Source: Aricia agestis
Lineage: Eukaryota; Arthropoda; Insecta; Lepidoptera; Lycaenidae
DNA length: 64,000 nucleotides
Direction: 5' to 3'
Assembly: GCF_905147365.1 (NCBI RefSeq)
Contig: NC_056422.1
Location: 3,288,501 to 3,352,500, forward strand
In this document: positions 28,698-38,871 of the stretch, in pieces
Layout of the letters: every line of letters begins with the position of its first letter
Position numbering within the stretch: position 1 is the stretch's first letter
Position numbers and translations under genes: made by a program
Notes under the pieces: model-generated
Databases searched by the model: none
Told to the model about the DNA's origin: nothing
Seen by the model: only the letters and a program-made list of their open reading frames with translations

Positions 28698-28916
28698 GCC
28701 CCTTAAAGGTTATGTATGGGTTCCTTGTATAAAGTTCACTGTGAAAATAGCAGCGCTGAAGGGTGAAAGGAATTTTTCGCCCAGCGTCATGAATTTTCCC
28801 ATACGAAAGTTAAATAATAATACTCGTTCAGCGCTGTCACTTTCACAGCGAATATCATTACAATATGTCAGTTCACACCCTAAAGTATTATCACTTAGTT
28901 TTGATACACCCTGTAG
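28698..28916. mobile_element. 'TACAGGGTGT' foldback MITE, copy
   Basis: GTTCCTTGTATAAAGTTCAC, AGCAGCGCTGAAGGGTGAAA, CAGCGTCATGAATTTTCCCA, CAGCGCTGTCACTTTCACAG, CACCCTAAAGTATTATCACT, ATACACCCTGTA. The left terminal 40 bp are missing or replaced by GGCCCCTTAAAGG. Confidence 0.62.
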
Positions 28917-29344
28917 AACAGTATAATAATATTATTACAATTCAAAGCACTCTGAAGTCTGAACAACCCTTTAGTTCTTGACTGTACCTAAGTAATTTGA
29001 TTATTGTGCCTGGTTTGCATATTATCATATTCCCAATATGATATTTCGTTCTTACTCGGAGCAATACGAGTTACATAGGTACTTATTGAATATGAAATTC
29101 ACAGACAATGTTGAAATTATTGGAATTTATTTTGATATATATTTATAACAGCTATGTTTTTTATATTTAATCCGTGACTCCGTAGTCCGTACGTACGAGC
29201 AAAAGTAAAGCCCACTGAGAAATGTACCATCAAAAAAATTGATTTATTAGCAGGTGGCGGATTTACTTCATTTGGTCGTGTTATGCCAAACGTAGATAGA
29301 CCTTGATTAGATAATATTGAGTTGATATGACCCGACCAAACGAC
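28917..29344. other. No gene or repeat recognised
   Basis: A 78-codon minus frame (29117-29353) has no motif. Confidence 0.45.
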
Positions 29345-29590
29345 GTAGGTCATTTAGGAAAGCTATAGGCTATATTTTATCACATTAAGACTAATAGGAG
29401 CGAAGTAATAGAGGAAAATGTGGAAAAAACGGGGGAAATTATTTGAAATCGCTTATTATCTTTAGAACTACTAGAGCAATTTTTATGTTATTTGGCACAC
29501 ATGAAGACTAGACCACGTGAAGGGACATGGGCTATTTTTATGCCGAAAAACGAACGGTTTCCGTGAAATTCCTAATTTCATCACCAAAAT
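29345..29590 (+). mobile_element. Helitron family B fragment
   Basis: AAAGCTATAGGCTATATTTT, ATCACATTAAGACTAATAGG, GGAAAAAACGGGGGAAATTA, CATGAAGACTAGACCACGTG, CGTGAAATTCCTAATTTC. Both the TACTAATATTATAAA start and the CCGCGCGG-CTAG end are missing. Confidence 0.62.
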
Positions 29591-29646
29591 CCTACAGGGG
29601 TATTCCCCTGTATTTCCATTTGTATTTCATTCCACATTCACGTATT

Positions 29647-29689
29647 CCTCATTGCTGAGAGTCATTACTCATTACCCTCAGCAATGAGG
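29647..29689. repeat. 13-bp hairpin
   Basis: CCTCATTGCTGAG and CTCAGCAATGAGG with a 17-nt loop that itself holds CATTACTCATTAC direct repeats. Confidence 0.55.
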
Positions 29690-30570
29690 AATATTTTATA
29701 ATTAATATCGATTTAAAATAATTAAATTCTATCGATTTTCAATTAATTGTCCGATATTCAATGAGACAAAGTGTTGCGTCAAGCTCGGAACTGTCGGCCG
29801 CACGCCCGAGTGAAACACTTTCCTCACGTATGGTATGCGCCATGAGCTGAAGCGGGAGAGATAGCGATAAGCTGACATGGAAGCGATACAAAAGCAGATT
29901 AACAGCTGTTATTAACTGAATTTTTATCGTTTTTTATTTATCTGACGTAACTAATTTTTTGTCGCTTTTACTCATCAACTTTCATGCCACATACGGAGGA
30001 CAGGCGCCTCAAATTGAAATAGGATCCATCTGTCTGTCTGTGCTGGGTTAGTGTAATCGGCAGACAACTGATAATCAGGTGGTTAAAGTTAAGAGTATGA
30101 TAGCAAATCGTGGTAGCAAAGTTAACAACAACATTTATACCATGTTATTGGTCATCTTATACTCGTCTCTAAGCGTTGAACAATAACCGCGGTATATTTC
30201 CGACTTAATGAATCTGAACTAGGAAAATCATTATAGAACTATCTAAGGTAATTAAAACATATAATTATAATTAACGACACAGCTAAAACGCTAATAAAAT
30301 GCCAAATTAGTAGTCACGATACGATAATCAGCCCGTCACCGCTCATGTTTTGCACCACACGATTAGAACATTAACAAATGCAGGTAACGCACCGTCGGCG
30401 CACGCTATCTTACGTAAGGAAAAAGTGCTCGCTTTTTATTCATATCCGTCTGTTCGTTGTTTATATTGATTTTATTATAAGTAGGTGCCAAATTGTTAAA
30501 TGGGGCTTGTAAAAAACTCTGAATTGTTGAGTGCTAGCTTATATCCCAACCGATAAATAAATGTTAATTC
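29690..30570. other. No gene or repeat recognised
   Basis: Nothing I can pair or translate meaningfully. A GC-richer patch at 29780-29900 (GTCGGCCGCACGCCCGAGTG) is unexplained. Confidence 0.45.
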
Positions 30571-30577
30571 AGCACGC

Positions 30578-30724
30578 TGCATGGTGGTCCGACGATTTGA
30601 AGAAAGTGACTGGCAGCGGATGGATGAGGGCTGCCCAAGATCGGGATGGTTGGCGCTCATTAGGGGAGCCGGGAGGCCTACATTCAGCAGTGGACGGCAA
30701 TAGGCCGATGATGGTGATGATGAA
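30578..30724 (+). pseudogene. RTE-type LINE C-terminus, copy 2 (damaged)
   Basis: The frame from TGGTGGTCCGACGATTTG reads WWSDDLKKVTGSGWMRAAQD, RDGWRSLGE. A one-base change in reading then shifts out of the expected EAYIQQW, which can still be seen in the neighbouring frame (CTACATTCAGCAGTGGAC). The 3' tail is GATGATGGTGATGATGA. Non-functional. The small minus frame overlapping it is a shadow. Confidence 0.78.
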
Positions 30725-30862
30725 ATAAATGCGAAAATGTGTCTGTCTGTTATGATTATAATGAGTATGGAGATCCAGAAGACACAGAGGTCCGGAAATG
30801 AAACATAGGAAACATTTTGTCAAAGAAAATGTTACGGTTTCCGCACTGTAAACTCAGTCCTA
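30725..30862 (+). mobile_element. Helitron family A fragment
   Basis: AAATAAATGCGAAAATGTGT, CTGTCTGTTATG, GAGTATGGAGATCCAG, AAACATAGGAAACATTTTGT, AATGTTACGGTTTCCGCACT. Decayed. Confidence 0.5.
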
Positions 30863-30894
30863 TGAACTGTGCTCCCATGAAGTTTCAAATAACT

Positions 30895-31388
30895 TAAAAA
30901 AAATTTAACCCCCGACAAAAAAGAGGGGTGTTATAAGTTGCACGTGTGAGTGTGTTTGTGTCTGTCCGTGGCATCGTAGCATCCAATAGCTTTGTCCACA
31001 CTGTGCATTTTTCTGTGCATTTGTCTGTCGTCAAGGGCATGCGCTCAGCATGCGTTATAGCGCAGTTAACAGCGAACGTGAGGCATGCTCGCGACTCAGG
31101 CAGCGACGCGAAGCTGACAGATACTGCAACTGAACGAAATTGAATGCGCCAAAACGAAAGTTGAATGAAAGAAGATGACGAAAATTGAAGACGAAAGCGC
31201 ATAGTGTGGACACAGCTAATCGGGTGGACCGATTTTGATTTAATTTTTTTTTTGTTTAAAAGCTGACACCATCAAGCATGTTCTTAGCTATTCATTTATA
31301 TTATACTACATCATCACCAGCACGCTCAGTGTAGAAAATTTTGAGTTTGGTCTAAGTACTTAATTTTTTTAATCGGGGGTTGCTTTTA
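30895..31388 (+). repeat. 'AACCCCCGAC' dispersed repeat split by a MITE
   Basis: AACCCCCGACAAAAAAGAGG, GGTGTTATAAGTTGCACGTG, GTGTCTGTCCGTGGCATCGT before the insertion, and CGGGTGGACCGATTTTGATT, AAAAGCTGACACCATC, ATCGGGGGTTGC after it. The outer ends AACCCCCGA/TCGGGGGTT are inverted. A minus copy lies at 50200-50345. The MITE at 30987-31218 interrupts it. Confidence 0.66.
30987..31218 (+). mobile_element. MITE family 'GTCCACACTGTGC', copy 5
   Basis: TAGCTTTGTCCACACTGTGC to GCGCATAGTGTGGACACAGCTA with TA at both edges; inserted in the 'AACCCCCGAC' repeat. The central part is rearranged (GACTCAGGCAGCGACGCGAA). Confidence 0.78.
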
Positions 31389-32294
31389 AAATTAATTTAA
31401 CGTTTATAATATTCGTGTAAGCTAAATTTCTTCATTAAATCAAGTGCGGAATCAGGCGTCAATACACAAGCTACCAACCATGGAAAATGAAATTCGCACC
31501 TAAAACACCTCGTCAGGCTACAACAAAGACAGTAATGATACAACATGGCGGATTCATTAAAGCGTATAAGAAAGTAATTAAAGAGACTAGGCCAAGGTTT
31601 ATTTTGAAAAACAGAGCTCTATATTTGTTATTATAAAATGTAAATGAGTTAAGTGAAGAGGTAGAGGAAACCAATATCAAGTTAAAGTACTTCTTTGCTG
31701 TAATAATTTTTGTCGGTTGTTTGTCTGTGGATAGGAGAATCTAGGTACGTAGACAATTCGCCATTCTATATTAATTGGAATGCGAAATTAGTAATCAAAA
31801 ATGGGATTGGACATAAGCAGTCCCAAGCGCCATAATATTATGTTACTTAACGACACATATTAAATCCCATATTCCACACATTTTTGATATCTAAAGATAA
31901 AGTTAAAGTAATTATTGTAAGCAATCACAATAGGCATGATGACTATTTTTTTTTTCTTATCGGTAATTGAAAGACACTTAAAAAATAGAAACATCGTTGA
32001 AAGAATGACTCTGATAGCTTAAAAATTCACCAAGATATGACAATTCAAATATCTCATAAAAAAGACCTGCACGAAACGCTCCATACAAAGTGCTAAGAAA
32101 GTATGACGTCAGTCTTTAGTAGTTTGTACGCATCGGGAGACAACTTTGTTCGACAGGTATATTAAATATTGCGTTTATGAAAGTGGTTTCATAACAAAAG
32201 TTGCTTTTAATTGCATAAGTTATCGAATTGTATACAAATATTAAGAAATTTAATTGAAAAAAAATTCGACTTGAATATCCAACTTTGAAGGCGC
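31389..32294. other. No gene or repeat recognised
   Basis: 0.9 kb of AT-rich sequence. Small frames only. Confidence 0.45.
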
Positions 32295-32420
32295 ATAACA
32301 AAAAAAATACAAATGCTATCAAGCTGAAATTTTGGGAACACTAATTTTTTACCGTGATTTCTTTATTTTATTAACAAAATTCGCTAATTATCTTTGACCT
32401 TGTCATCATCCCTATTATTT
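32295..32420. repeat. Dispersed repeat fragment, copy 2 (partner at 1-125)
   Basis: CAAGCTGAAATTTTGGGAAC, TTTTTTACCGTGATTTC, CTTTGACCTTGTCATCATCC. See 1-125. Confidence 0.6.
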
Positions 32421-33661
32421 CATTTTCATTGTTGAATGTTGAAATTATCCCTTGCAAATTGGCTTCTGTTTCATTTGAAGTACGTGAAGAGCAGCCATTT
32501 AAAACGGACAGCTTGTGTCAGCTTCAACTTGAGAAACGGTGCGAGTGAAAACAAAATTAAGATCCTTTTGTTAACAAAACAATTTCAGCGGTATTATAAA
32601 AGTAAATCGTCTGCAAACCAATAAATTTAGATTTTCCATTTCGTTAACGACTCAAACATCAAAATAAACAAATTAATAAAGATAAGAATTTGTGTAAGTC
32701 AACCCAATTAAATATAATGGCGGTATTTCAGAATTAATTACGAACGTAGAAACAATCACAATTTTCTATTTAATTTAGCCATAAACAATGCGCCATTTTG
32801 GGAGATCGGCCATCTTGCTTTCAATTGTTTTTAATTGAAACCACAATTCGTAATGAACATTGGCACTGGTTGTTTTCAATACTTTATCATTATTTTATTC
32901 GACTTAATATGCTCGGTTTTTCAGTTGTTTTGTCATAATTTTGTCTATTCGTTAAAGTTTGAAAAATATGTGGTTTCAGCTAAATAACTATAAACTTCAG
33001 TGCAGTCACAATTTTGACGAAAATACTTTTTTAAAAGTTGTAGTGTCAATATTTTGACGTTTTGACTTTTTAAATTGAGTTTCAAGGAGTTCAATTGGCA
33101 TCAGTGACCGTTAGCCATGAAATTCAATACAATAAAGTAGTTTTCAATCGCTTTCCTGAAAATGTCGTCGCTCAACGTTATTAACGGAGTCGTTATAACA
33201 CAGAATAGTGATATTGTAAACTGTGGTTACAACGTTCTTTGTAATAATGATTGTACTTAGGTATTGTAGAATATCACTTAAACGTCTAGTCTTGAGACAT
33301 AAGTAGCCGTTGTGTTGGGAAGGTCAGGCCAGCAATTACCTGAAAATAAACAATGAAACTGTTATTGAAGTATTCATTCAGACTACAACTAAGTACTTTG
33401 TACTACTCATACAAGCAAGAAAAACTCCGGGAGTTTTAAAAAAAGTAAAAACAAAACAGGGGCAGGCAAAAAAAAACGGTTTGCACAGCAGGCATACATT
33501 TTTGCAACGTGACAGAGGAGTTACTTCCTCTCGTAGACGCGCTGGCGGTCTATTCTCCTTAGGTCTTACGAATTTTCGATCAGGCCCCGTCTCTTGACCC
33601 CAATTTAACAATAACTATCCAGCCTCATGAAGCGCGCATCATCACCTAAGTGATCAACGTT
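32421..33661. other. Low-repeat stretch; no gene recognised
   Basis: 1.2 kb without repeats I can pair. A 33-codon frame with a good AAAATG context starts at 33162 (MSSLNVINGVVITQNSD...) and a 95-codon frame starts at 33310; neither has a recognisable motif. The 33310 frame has overlapping open frames on the opposite strand, which argues against coding. Confidence 0.4.
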
Positions 33662-33718
33662 ACGTAAAGTAACGCGGGAAACGAACTCACTACCTCTGAG
33701 TCAAGACATGCTCCAACT
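33662..33718 (-). mobile_element. Degenerate tRNA-derived SINE head
   Basis: AACGCGGGAAACGAACTCAC, TACCTCTGAGTCAAGACATG resembles the B-box side of the SINE head at 37830-37906 (CGCGGGAATCGAACCCTCGA, CCTCCGAGTCAAGAGC). Only the head is visible. Confidence 0.4.
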
Positions 33719-34071
33719 TTTTTTTGGTGCCGCAAGTACGAGTAGAACATTTTAGACGGAGCCTCTCGATCGCGGAGCCCCTGCAAGGCCTTTGCGGAGC
33801 CCGCTGAGTTAGTGAGTGAGAGCTTATTACACGCAGATCGTCTAATGGTATCGTCTCAAGCACGAAGCACTACGCATGTGCGGCCGCAGCATATATACGA
33901 AGGCATAAAGAAACAGAGTATAGAGTAGATGGAGCGTTGCGTAGGCGCACGGACAATCGCGTTACGTTGGTCACGAAATTAATTGCATCCTCATTGCCCG
34001 ACTGCAGTGTTGGCACATGTGTTAATGTGTTACAAGAATGATCTACTTCGATCTAGCACGCTTAGGCTGCG

Positions 34072-34155
34072 TTGCGAGGAATGTGTTCTTAAGGCACAAA
34101 AAGGACAAAGCCGCGATTGACAATATCTGACACTTCATTGTCAATCGCGGTTTAT
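34072..34155. mobile_element. MITE fragment plus 14-bp hairpin
   Basis: GGCTGCGTTGCGAGGAATGT matches the left inner end of the 16774 MITE. Following it, CCGCGATTGACAAT (about 34111-34124) and ATTGTCAATCGCGG (about 34137-34150) form a perfect stem. Confidence 0.5.
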
Positions 34156-34162
34156 ATAGAAA

Positions 34163-34395
34163 ACGAGCTTTTGCCCGCGGCTTTGCTTGCGTTAAGAAGT
34201 ATTATTATATTATACAAACTTTCATGCCTTATTTTAACCCCTTGGGGGTGGAATTGATCAAAATCCTTTCTTAGCGGATGCCTACGTCATAACAGCTACC
34301 TGCATGCCAAATTTCAGCCCGTTCGGTCCAGTGGTTTAGGCTGTGCGTTGATAGATCACCATGTCAGTCAGTCACCTTTGAATTTTATATATATA
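34163..34395 (-). mobile_element. Helitron family C variant, uninterrupted copy
   Basis: ACGAGCTTTTGCCCGCGGCT, TTGCTTGCGTTAA at the 3' end side; TTTAACCCCTTGGGGGTGGA, CTTTCTTAGCGGATGCCTAC, GTCCAGTGGTTTAGGCTGTG, CGTTGATAGATCACCATGTC, AGTCAGTCACCTTTGAATTT. This copy shows the uninterrupted ATCACCATGTCAGTC site that is split in the copy at 52352-54125. Confidence 0.7.
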
Positions 34396-36035
34396 GATAG
34401 ATGACAAGTTTTTGTCAGGGAGTCAATTACCGCTACCGCCTTGTTTCGAGTACAGTATAGAGATAGTAGGTGTAGGCAGGTGTAGGGGGGGGGATTAATG
34501 TGCCCCTGAAAGAAGATTTCTACTGCTCGTTGAAAATGTGTTCCTGGTAATATTTTTTTGCGATTGTTATTGAAAATAAGAATTTATTCATTTATTGTTG
34601 TTATTAAATTAATAAGAAATACAGCCATCTAGACACGCGGTAGAGTGTCCAGTCAAGTTTACGTATTTTTTCAAAAGCCTTTTAACTCTTAAATTGTTAT
34701 AATGAAGAAGTTCTATCGCTCAGAAAACACTAATTAGAGAGTCGAAATCCACAAACCAGTAATATTGCAAACGATTCTGCCGTACCTTTGTAGTCGCTTC
34801 AAATTAATTTCAAACTGAAAATTTTAACAAACTTTTACAATCCGTGACAATCACAAATACACCACGAAAAGAAGAGTTTGATCGTTACGAATTATTAATT
34901 TTATTATTAATGGTTTTGATAGTCCACGCTTAGCTTAGCATAGTAAGAGTTTGTTTCTACTGAAGAATAGACAAGGAGATGTCATTCTATTGTAGGTATT
35001 CTATTATATGTTTAATACCAGAAAAAGTAGTAAACCATGTCCTTCCCCGTATATCTTTCCAAAATTTCGACATAAACAGTCTAGTCGTTTTTTCTGCGCA
35101 AAGGAAATGTAAGATTCGGAAATAAAGATTCAAAAGTCACATCGTTTAAGAATTCCTCTTCAAGATAAACAAAAAAGGTAATAATAAAGTGGAACATCCA
35201 AAGGCCTTATTGAAAATTCTCATAAGCGATCCCCTCATAATCTCCAACTGTAAAGCTGAGGGCACATTGACGGTAATGAACGCCATCCCCTCGAGGCCCT
35301 CATTATTGCGCATCACGCCTCTGACTTGATGGCTATTTGTTTTAGGAGTGTTGTGTTAGTAATAATTTTAAGATTTTTGGGCCCACTGAAAATATTACTG
35401 TACGGTGATACGACTCGCGTTTTTTTTTTGGCGTATTAAAAGTATACTAAAATGATATATAAAATATACTGAATATTTAAAAGTTTATCAGTACAAGCAT
35501 TTGCTTTTCTGCTGAATTCTTAATTATTTAAAACCAAATTTCTTCAAGTAACGACATTTTAGATCGTTTTCGAGATGCAAGAATTGTCCGCAGACCGCAA
35601 CGTCAGAAAATGATTAGTGTGCGTGAACCGTACATTTTTCAGTAATACAAATTTACCTATATTTATTCTTTCTCGGGAATCAAAATATATTAGCGATACC
35701 GAACATCTTAATTATTAATCCCATACATTTATGACATCTACGTACAACGATCTCCAGTGTACACTTCGCCTTACTTTTCTAAGCGCTGGTCGGAATTCTT
35801 TCGTGTAATTAAAAATGACTTTTACGGAATTTAATTTTACAGTAACATGGAAAGCCCTCGGCCCTGCTGGGAACTTGGCAAATTATCCTCATCCGTCAAC
35901 TCCTTTGATTAACATCTCGAAGACTCACGAAAATCGGTCTGATTTCCTCCTTCTTCCGGAGGTTAAAGTTTTCCCTGGGTTAATAACATGTCATATTGTA
36001 ATCCAACGTGATTACGAAAAAGATAATAGTATGAT
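34396..36035. other. Low-repeat stretch with one Helitron scrap
   Basis: 35625-35700 holds GTGAACCGTACATTTTTCAG and CGGGAATCAAAATATATTAG, a decayed family A piece on the minus strand. The 84-codon + frame at 35815-36069 has no motif and its last codons are Helitron sequence. A GC-richer patch at 35220-35330 is unexplained. Confidence 0.45.
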
Positions 36036-36672
36036 ACTAGCTATCCCGGCAAACGTTGTTTTGCCATAATATAAAGTATTGCGCCCATATTATTATTTTA
36101 TTGAAGTGACTTTTTTTTTATTAAATAAGGGGGCAAACGTGCAAACGGGTCACCTGATGGTAAGCAACTACCGTCGCCCATGGACACTCGCAATATCAGA
36201 AGAGCTGCAGGTGCGTTGCCGGCCTTTTAAGAGGGTATACGCTCTTTTCTTGAAGGTTTGCAGGTCGTATCGGTCCGGAAATACTGCTGGTGACAGTTCA
36301 TTCCAGAGTTTTACAGTGCGCGGCAGAAAATTACGCGAAAAACGCACTGTGGAAGACTGCCACTCATCAAACTGATGAGGATGGTATGTTTTTCGCGTGG
36401 GACGATAGCGAAAAGTTGCAGGTGGTATGATTCCGAACAATTCCTCAGAGCACTCCTCTAAATAAGTATGGCACAATATGGCCATCGCTATCCCGTCGCA
36501 CAAACAATGGTCGCCGCCAGTCTCGAGTTGTAATAATTTATTATTACTTCTTCAACAAATGCACTTATCACTATAAAAAGTACCTACCCTACTGAAAATG
36601 CGTATAAAATTTGTTAAAAATCAGCCGTTTCGGAGGAGTACGGTAACTAACATTGTGACACGAGAATCTATA
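36036..36672 (-). mobile_element. Helitron family D split by a LINE
   Basis: Opens (complement of the 3' end) CTAGCTATCCCGGCAAACGT, TGTTTTGCCATA, GCGCCCATATTATTATTTTA, TTGAAGTGACT, is then interrupted, and resumes AAATAAGTATGGCACAATAT, CCATCGCTATCCCGTCGCAC, CTTCAACAAATGCACTTATC, CATTGTGACACGAGAATC. Copies without the LINE are at 47609 and 50586. Confidence 0.75.
36113..36459 (-). pseudogene. CR1-like LINE, RT C-terminal fragment plus 3' end
   Basis: The minus frame reads ECSEELFGIIPPATFRYRPT, HPHQFDEWQSSTVRF, SRNFLPRTVKLWNELSPAVF, DLQTFKKRAYTLLKGRQRTC, SSSDIASVHGRR and stops near 36168. This is the C-terminal end of the same LINE family as 57577-58603, here with an undamaged frame over about 97 codons. 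It is followed by the 3' UTR (CAGGTGACCCGTTTGC) and a short tail. The N-terminal 14 residues of the open frame belong to the Helitron. 5' truncated. Confidence 0.82.
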
Positions 36673-36673
36673 T

Positions 36674-37031
36674 TCTATACTAATATTATAAAGCGGAAGA
36701 GTTTTTTTGTTTGTTTGAACGCGCTAATCTCAGGAACTACTGTTCCAATTTTAAAAAAATCTTTCAGTGTTAGATAGCCCATTTATGGAGGAAGGCTATT
36801 GGCTATATTTCATCAGGCTTAGACTAATAGGAGAGAAGAAATAGAGGAAAATGTGGAAAAAACGGGGGAAATTATTTGAAAGGGTTTATCTCACGAACTA
36901 CTGGAGCAATTTTTCTGATATTTGGCATAGATAAGAAATATACCACGTGAAGGATCATAGGCTATTTTTTGTGGACTTATTTGTTTGTGTAATATCTAAT
37001 TTACGCGGGCGAAGCCGCGCGGAACGTCTAG
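36674..37031 (+). mobile_element. Helitron family B, complete (Lep1-like)
   Basis: 358 bp: TCTATACTAATATTATAAAG, GTTTGTTTGAACGCGCTAAT, CTCAGGAACTACTGTTCCAA, TCTTTCAGTGTTAGATAGCC, GGAAAAAACGGGGGAAATTA, TTTACGCGGGCGAAGCCGCG, CGGAACGTCTAG. The 5' TC, 3' hairpin and CTAG are all present. No coding capacity. Confidence 0.8.
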
Positions 37032-37474
37032 TTTTATATATAACATTTATTCTAGGATTTTAAAGGGTAAAACGGTAAGTTTGATCAAAATTCTTAACAT
37101 CCAAAATCAATAAAGGAAAGACAAAAAATTGTTACAAGCGTTCAGGGACAAAATATTACATTGTTCTTTCTAATTGATTCTGGCATTGCTTCTAAATAAA
37201 GTCTGAATAGTCATTAAAAATTAAAAAAAATGTGTTCTCATGTATGTTCTATGTTCTAAAATTGAGCTCTTACCAAATTAACATCGTAAAAATATTTAAA
37301 TTTTTACGATGTTAATTTTATTATATTTCATAATAGAGAAGTTTTAAAAAGACGCAACTTTCAAATATAGATTGATCGTTAAATTTAATTAGTTTGTCGA
37401 ACTTTTCCTTGTAATCGGATTATTAAGAGTAAAATTTGACCGAGTTTTAGAAATTGTGCTAATTCTTTCTATTA
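37032..37474. other. No gene; one 19-bp hairpin
   Basis: AAATTAACATCGTAAAAAT (37275-37293) pairs perfectly with 37300-37318 across a 6-nt loop. The rest is AT-rich. Confidence 0.5.
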
Positions 37475-37560
37475 TATTCTACTTTTTACCCCGTAAAGAT
37501 GTACGGTTCCTACGCAATAAAAGTTTTTTTGCGCAACGTAGTTCCGGGGGTCATCTACTT
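37475..37560 (+). mobile_element. Helitron family A 3' part
   Basis: TTTACCCCGTAAAGATGTAC, GGTTCCTACGCAATAAAAG, GCGCAACGTAGTTCCGGGGG, TCATCTACTT. It carries the target site of the adjacent SINE. Confidence 0.58.
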
Positions 37561-37561
37561 A

Positions 37562-37909
37562 ATAGCTCCCACACCGGTTTCGGTGACGGTGGCCGGTTTC
37601 ATTAAAACCAGGCCAGCTACGCACGAGTAATTTTATAGTGTGTGCACAGTACACAAGAGCACTCTCTATTCCTTTACTCTCATAACCCAGTGGGACGGAA
37701 GACCGACACGACTGGCGAGAGATCCGGCGCAGGACCGACTTATTACATGTCCATCCGACGCATGGATCATCTTACTTGATTGACAATCAGGTGATCAGCC
37801 TGCACTGTCCTAACCAAACTTGGAAATAACATGTTTCCAACGCGGGAATCGAACCCTCGACCTCCGAGTCAAGAGCCGCGCTCTATACCACTAGACCATG
37901 GAGGCGTTT
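37562..37909 (-). mobile_element. tRNA-derived SINE (second family), complete
   Basis: The minus-strand head begins GCCTCCATGGTCTAGTGGTA (A-box TGGTCTAGTGG) with B-box GGTTCGATTCC and GACTCGGAGGTCGAGG. The body contains TCAGGCTGATCACCTGATTG, TAAGTCGGTCCTGCGCCGGA, CGTCCCACTGGGTTATGAGA and GTGTACTGTGCACACACTAT. It matches, from memory, a widespread lepidopteran SINE. The 8-bp flanks TCTACTTA occur at 37554-37561 and 37910-37917. It is not a tRNA gene, since the acceptor ends do not pair. Confidence 0.78.
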
Positions 37910-37917
37910 TCTACTTA

Positions 37918-38235
37918 GTAAGTACTATAATAGTTTCAAATACTTTGTTTTAACGTTTCATCTTATACTCGTAAGTATTAAGTACTTAACCAAACTATTC
38001 CACGCCGCTTTCTACGCCTACACACACTTCCTTCTTATTCCATCTCTTTCTTGCTAGTACCAAGGACACGAGAACGAATGCGACAGCAACACAATGATCT
38101 AGTCGAAGCAGGAATCAGTCGTTGAAAAGGACAATAAAGGGACAAATACGAGTAATGATTCCATCCTGCCACATGACTGGCGAAAGGAATTCTTATCATC
38201 AATAGCAGACAAACATCTTAATTCAGCCATCGGAA
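37918..38235. other. No gene or repeat recognised
   Basis: Slightly GC-richer than average (CCACGCCGCTTTCTACGCCT near 38002), but no coding signature. Confidence 0.4.
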
Positions 38236-38705
38236 TCCATACAAAATTACAAATATTATAATATTATAAATTCGAAAGTGTGTCTGTCTGACTGTATGTT
38301 ACCTCTTCACGCCCAAACTTATGAACCAATTTTTCTGGGTATGGAAATTCTTTGAGCTTCGGGAAAGGATTCTTTTAATCCCGGAAAAATGTACGGTTCC
38401 CACGTATTAACGAATTTTAGCGCAACGGAGTTACGGGCGTCATGTAGTAATAATATATTAACGCGCGGTAACCCTACATTTTTCTCTGTCAAAAACTAGC
38501 CTACGTCCTTTCCCGAGAGTATCTCCATACCAAACAGCAAAATTGTTTCAGCGGTTTAAGCGTGAAGAGGTTAACGGACAGACAGACACTATAATATTAG
38601 TTTTTCCGAAATAAAAGTATCCTATGCCCTTTCCCGGGACTCAACGTTTCTCCATACCAAATTTCATCAAAATCGGTTAAGACAGAGAGACTTAGTTTAA
38701 TATAA
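38236..38705. mobile_element. Cluster of three Helitron family A fragments
   Basis: A + copy (AATATTATAAATTCGAAAGT, GGAAAAATGTACGGTTCCCA, GCGCAACGGAGTTACGGGCG, TCATGTAG) at 38236-38449; then a minus piece at about 38465-38600 (GCGGTAACCCTACATTTTTC, GTGAAGAGGTTAACGGACAG); then another minus piece at about 38600-38700 (AAGTATCCTATGCCCTTTCC). Repeated insertion into or beside the same family. Confidence 0.65.
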
Positions 38706-38708
38706 CTA

Positions 38709-38871
38709 ATACTAGCTGTCCCGGTGAACTTCGTGTCACTTTAAAACCTTCCCTGGACTTCTACGAATATTTTAAGACTAAAAAAAGCCCAATCCGCTCA
38801 GCCGTTTTCGAGTTTTAGCGCGACTAACACATTTGAAAATCCATGTTTATATATAAGAAGATTATAAAAAT
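38709..38871 (-). mobile_element. Helitron family D, short copy
   Basis: CTAGCTGTCCCGGTGAACTT, CGTGTCACTTTAAAACC, CAATCCGCTCAGCCGTTTTC, GAGTTTTAGCGCGACTAACA, CCATGTTTATATATAAGAAG. Confidence 0.62.

Noticed and set aside
33310..33611. 95-codon + and 77-codon - overlapping frames
   Set aside because: Fully overlapping on opposite strands, no motif, biased composition from A-rich runs.
37830..37906. Possible tRNA gene on the minus strand
   Set aside because: The 5' and 3' ends do not pair and the sequence continues into a SINE body with an 8-bp duplication around the whole.
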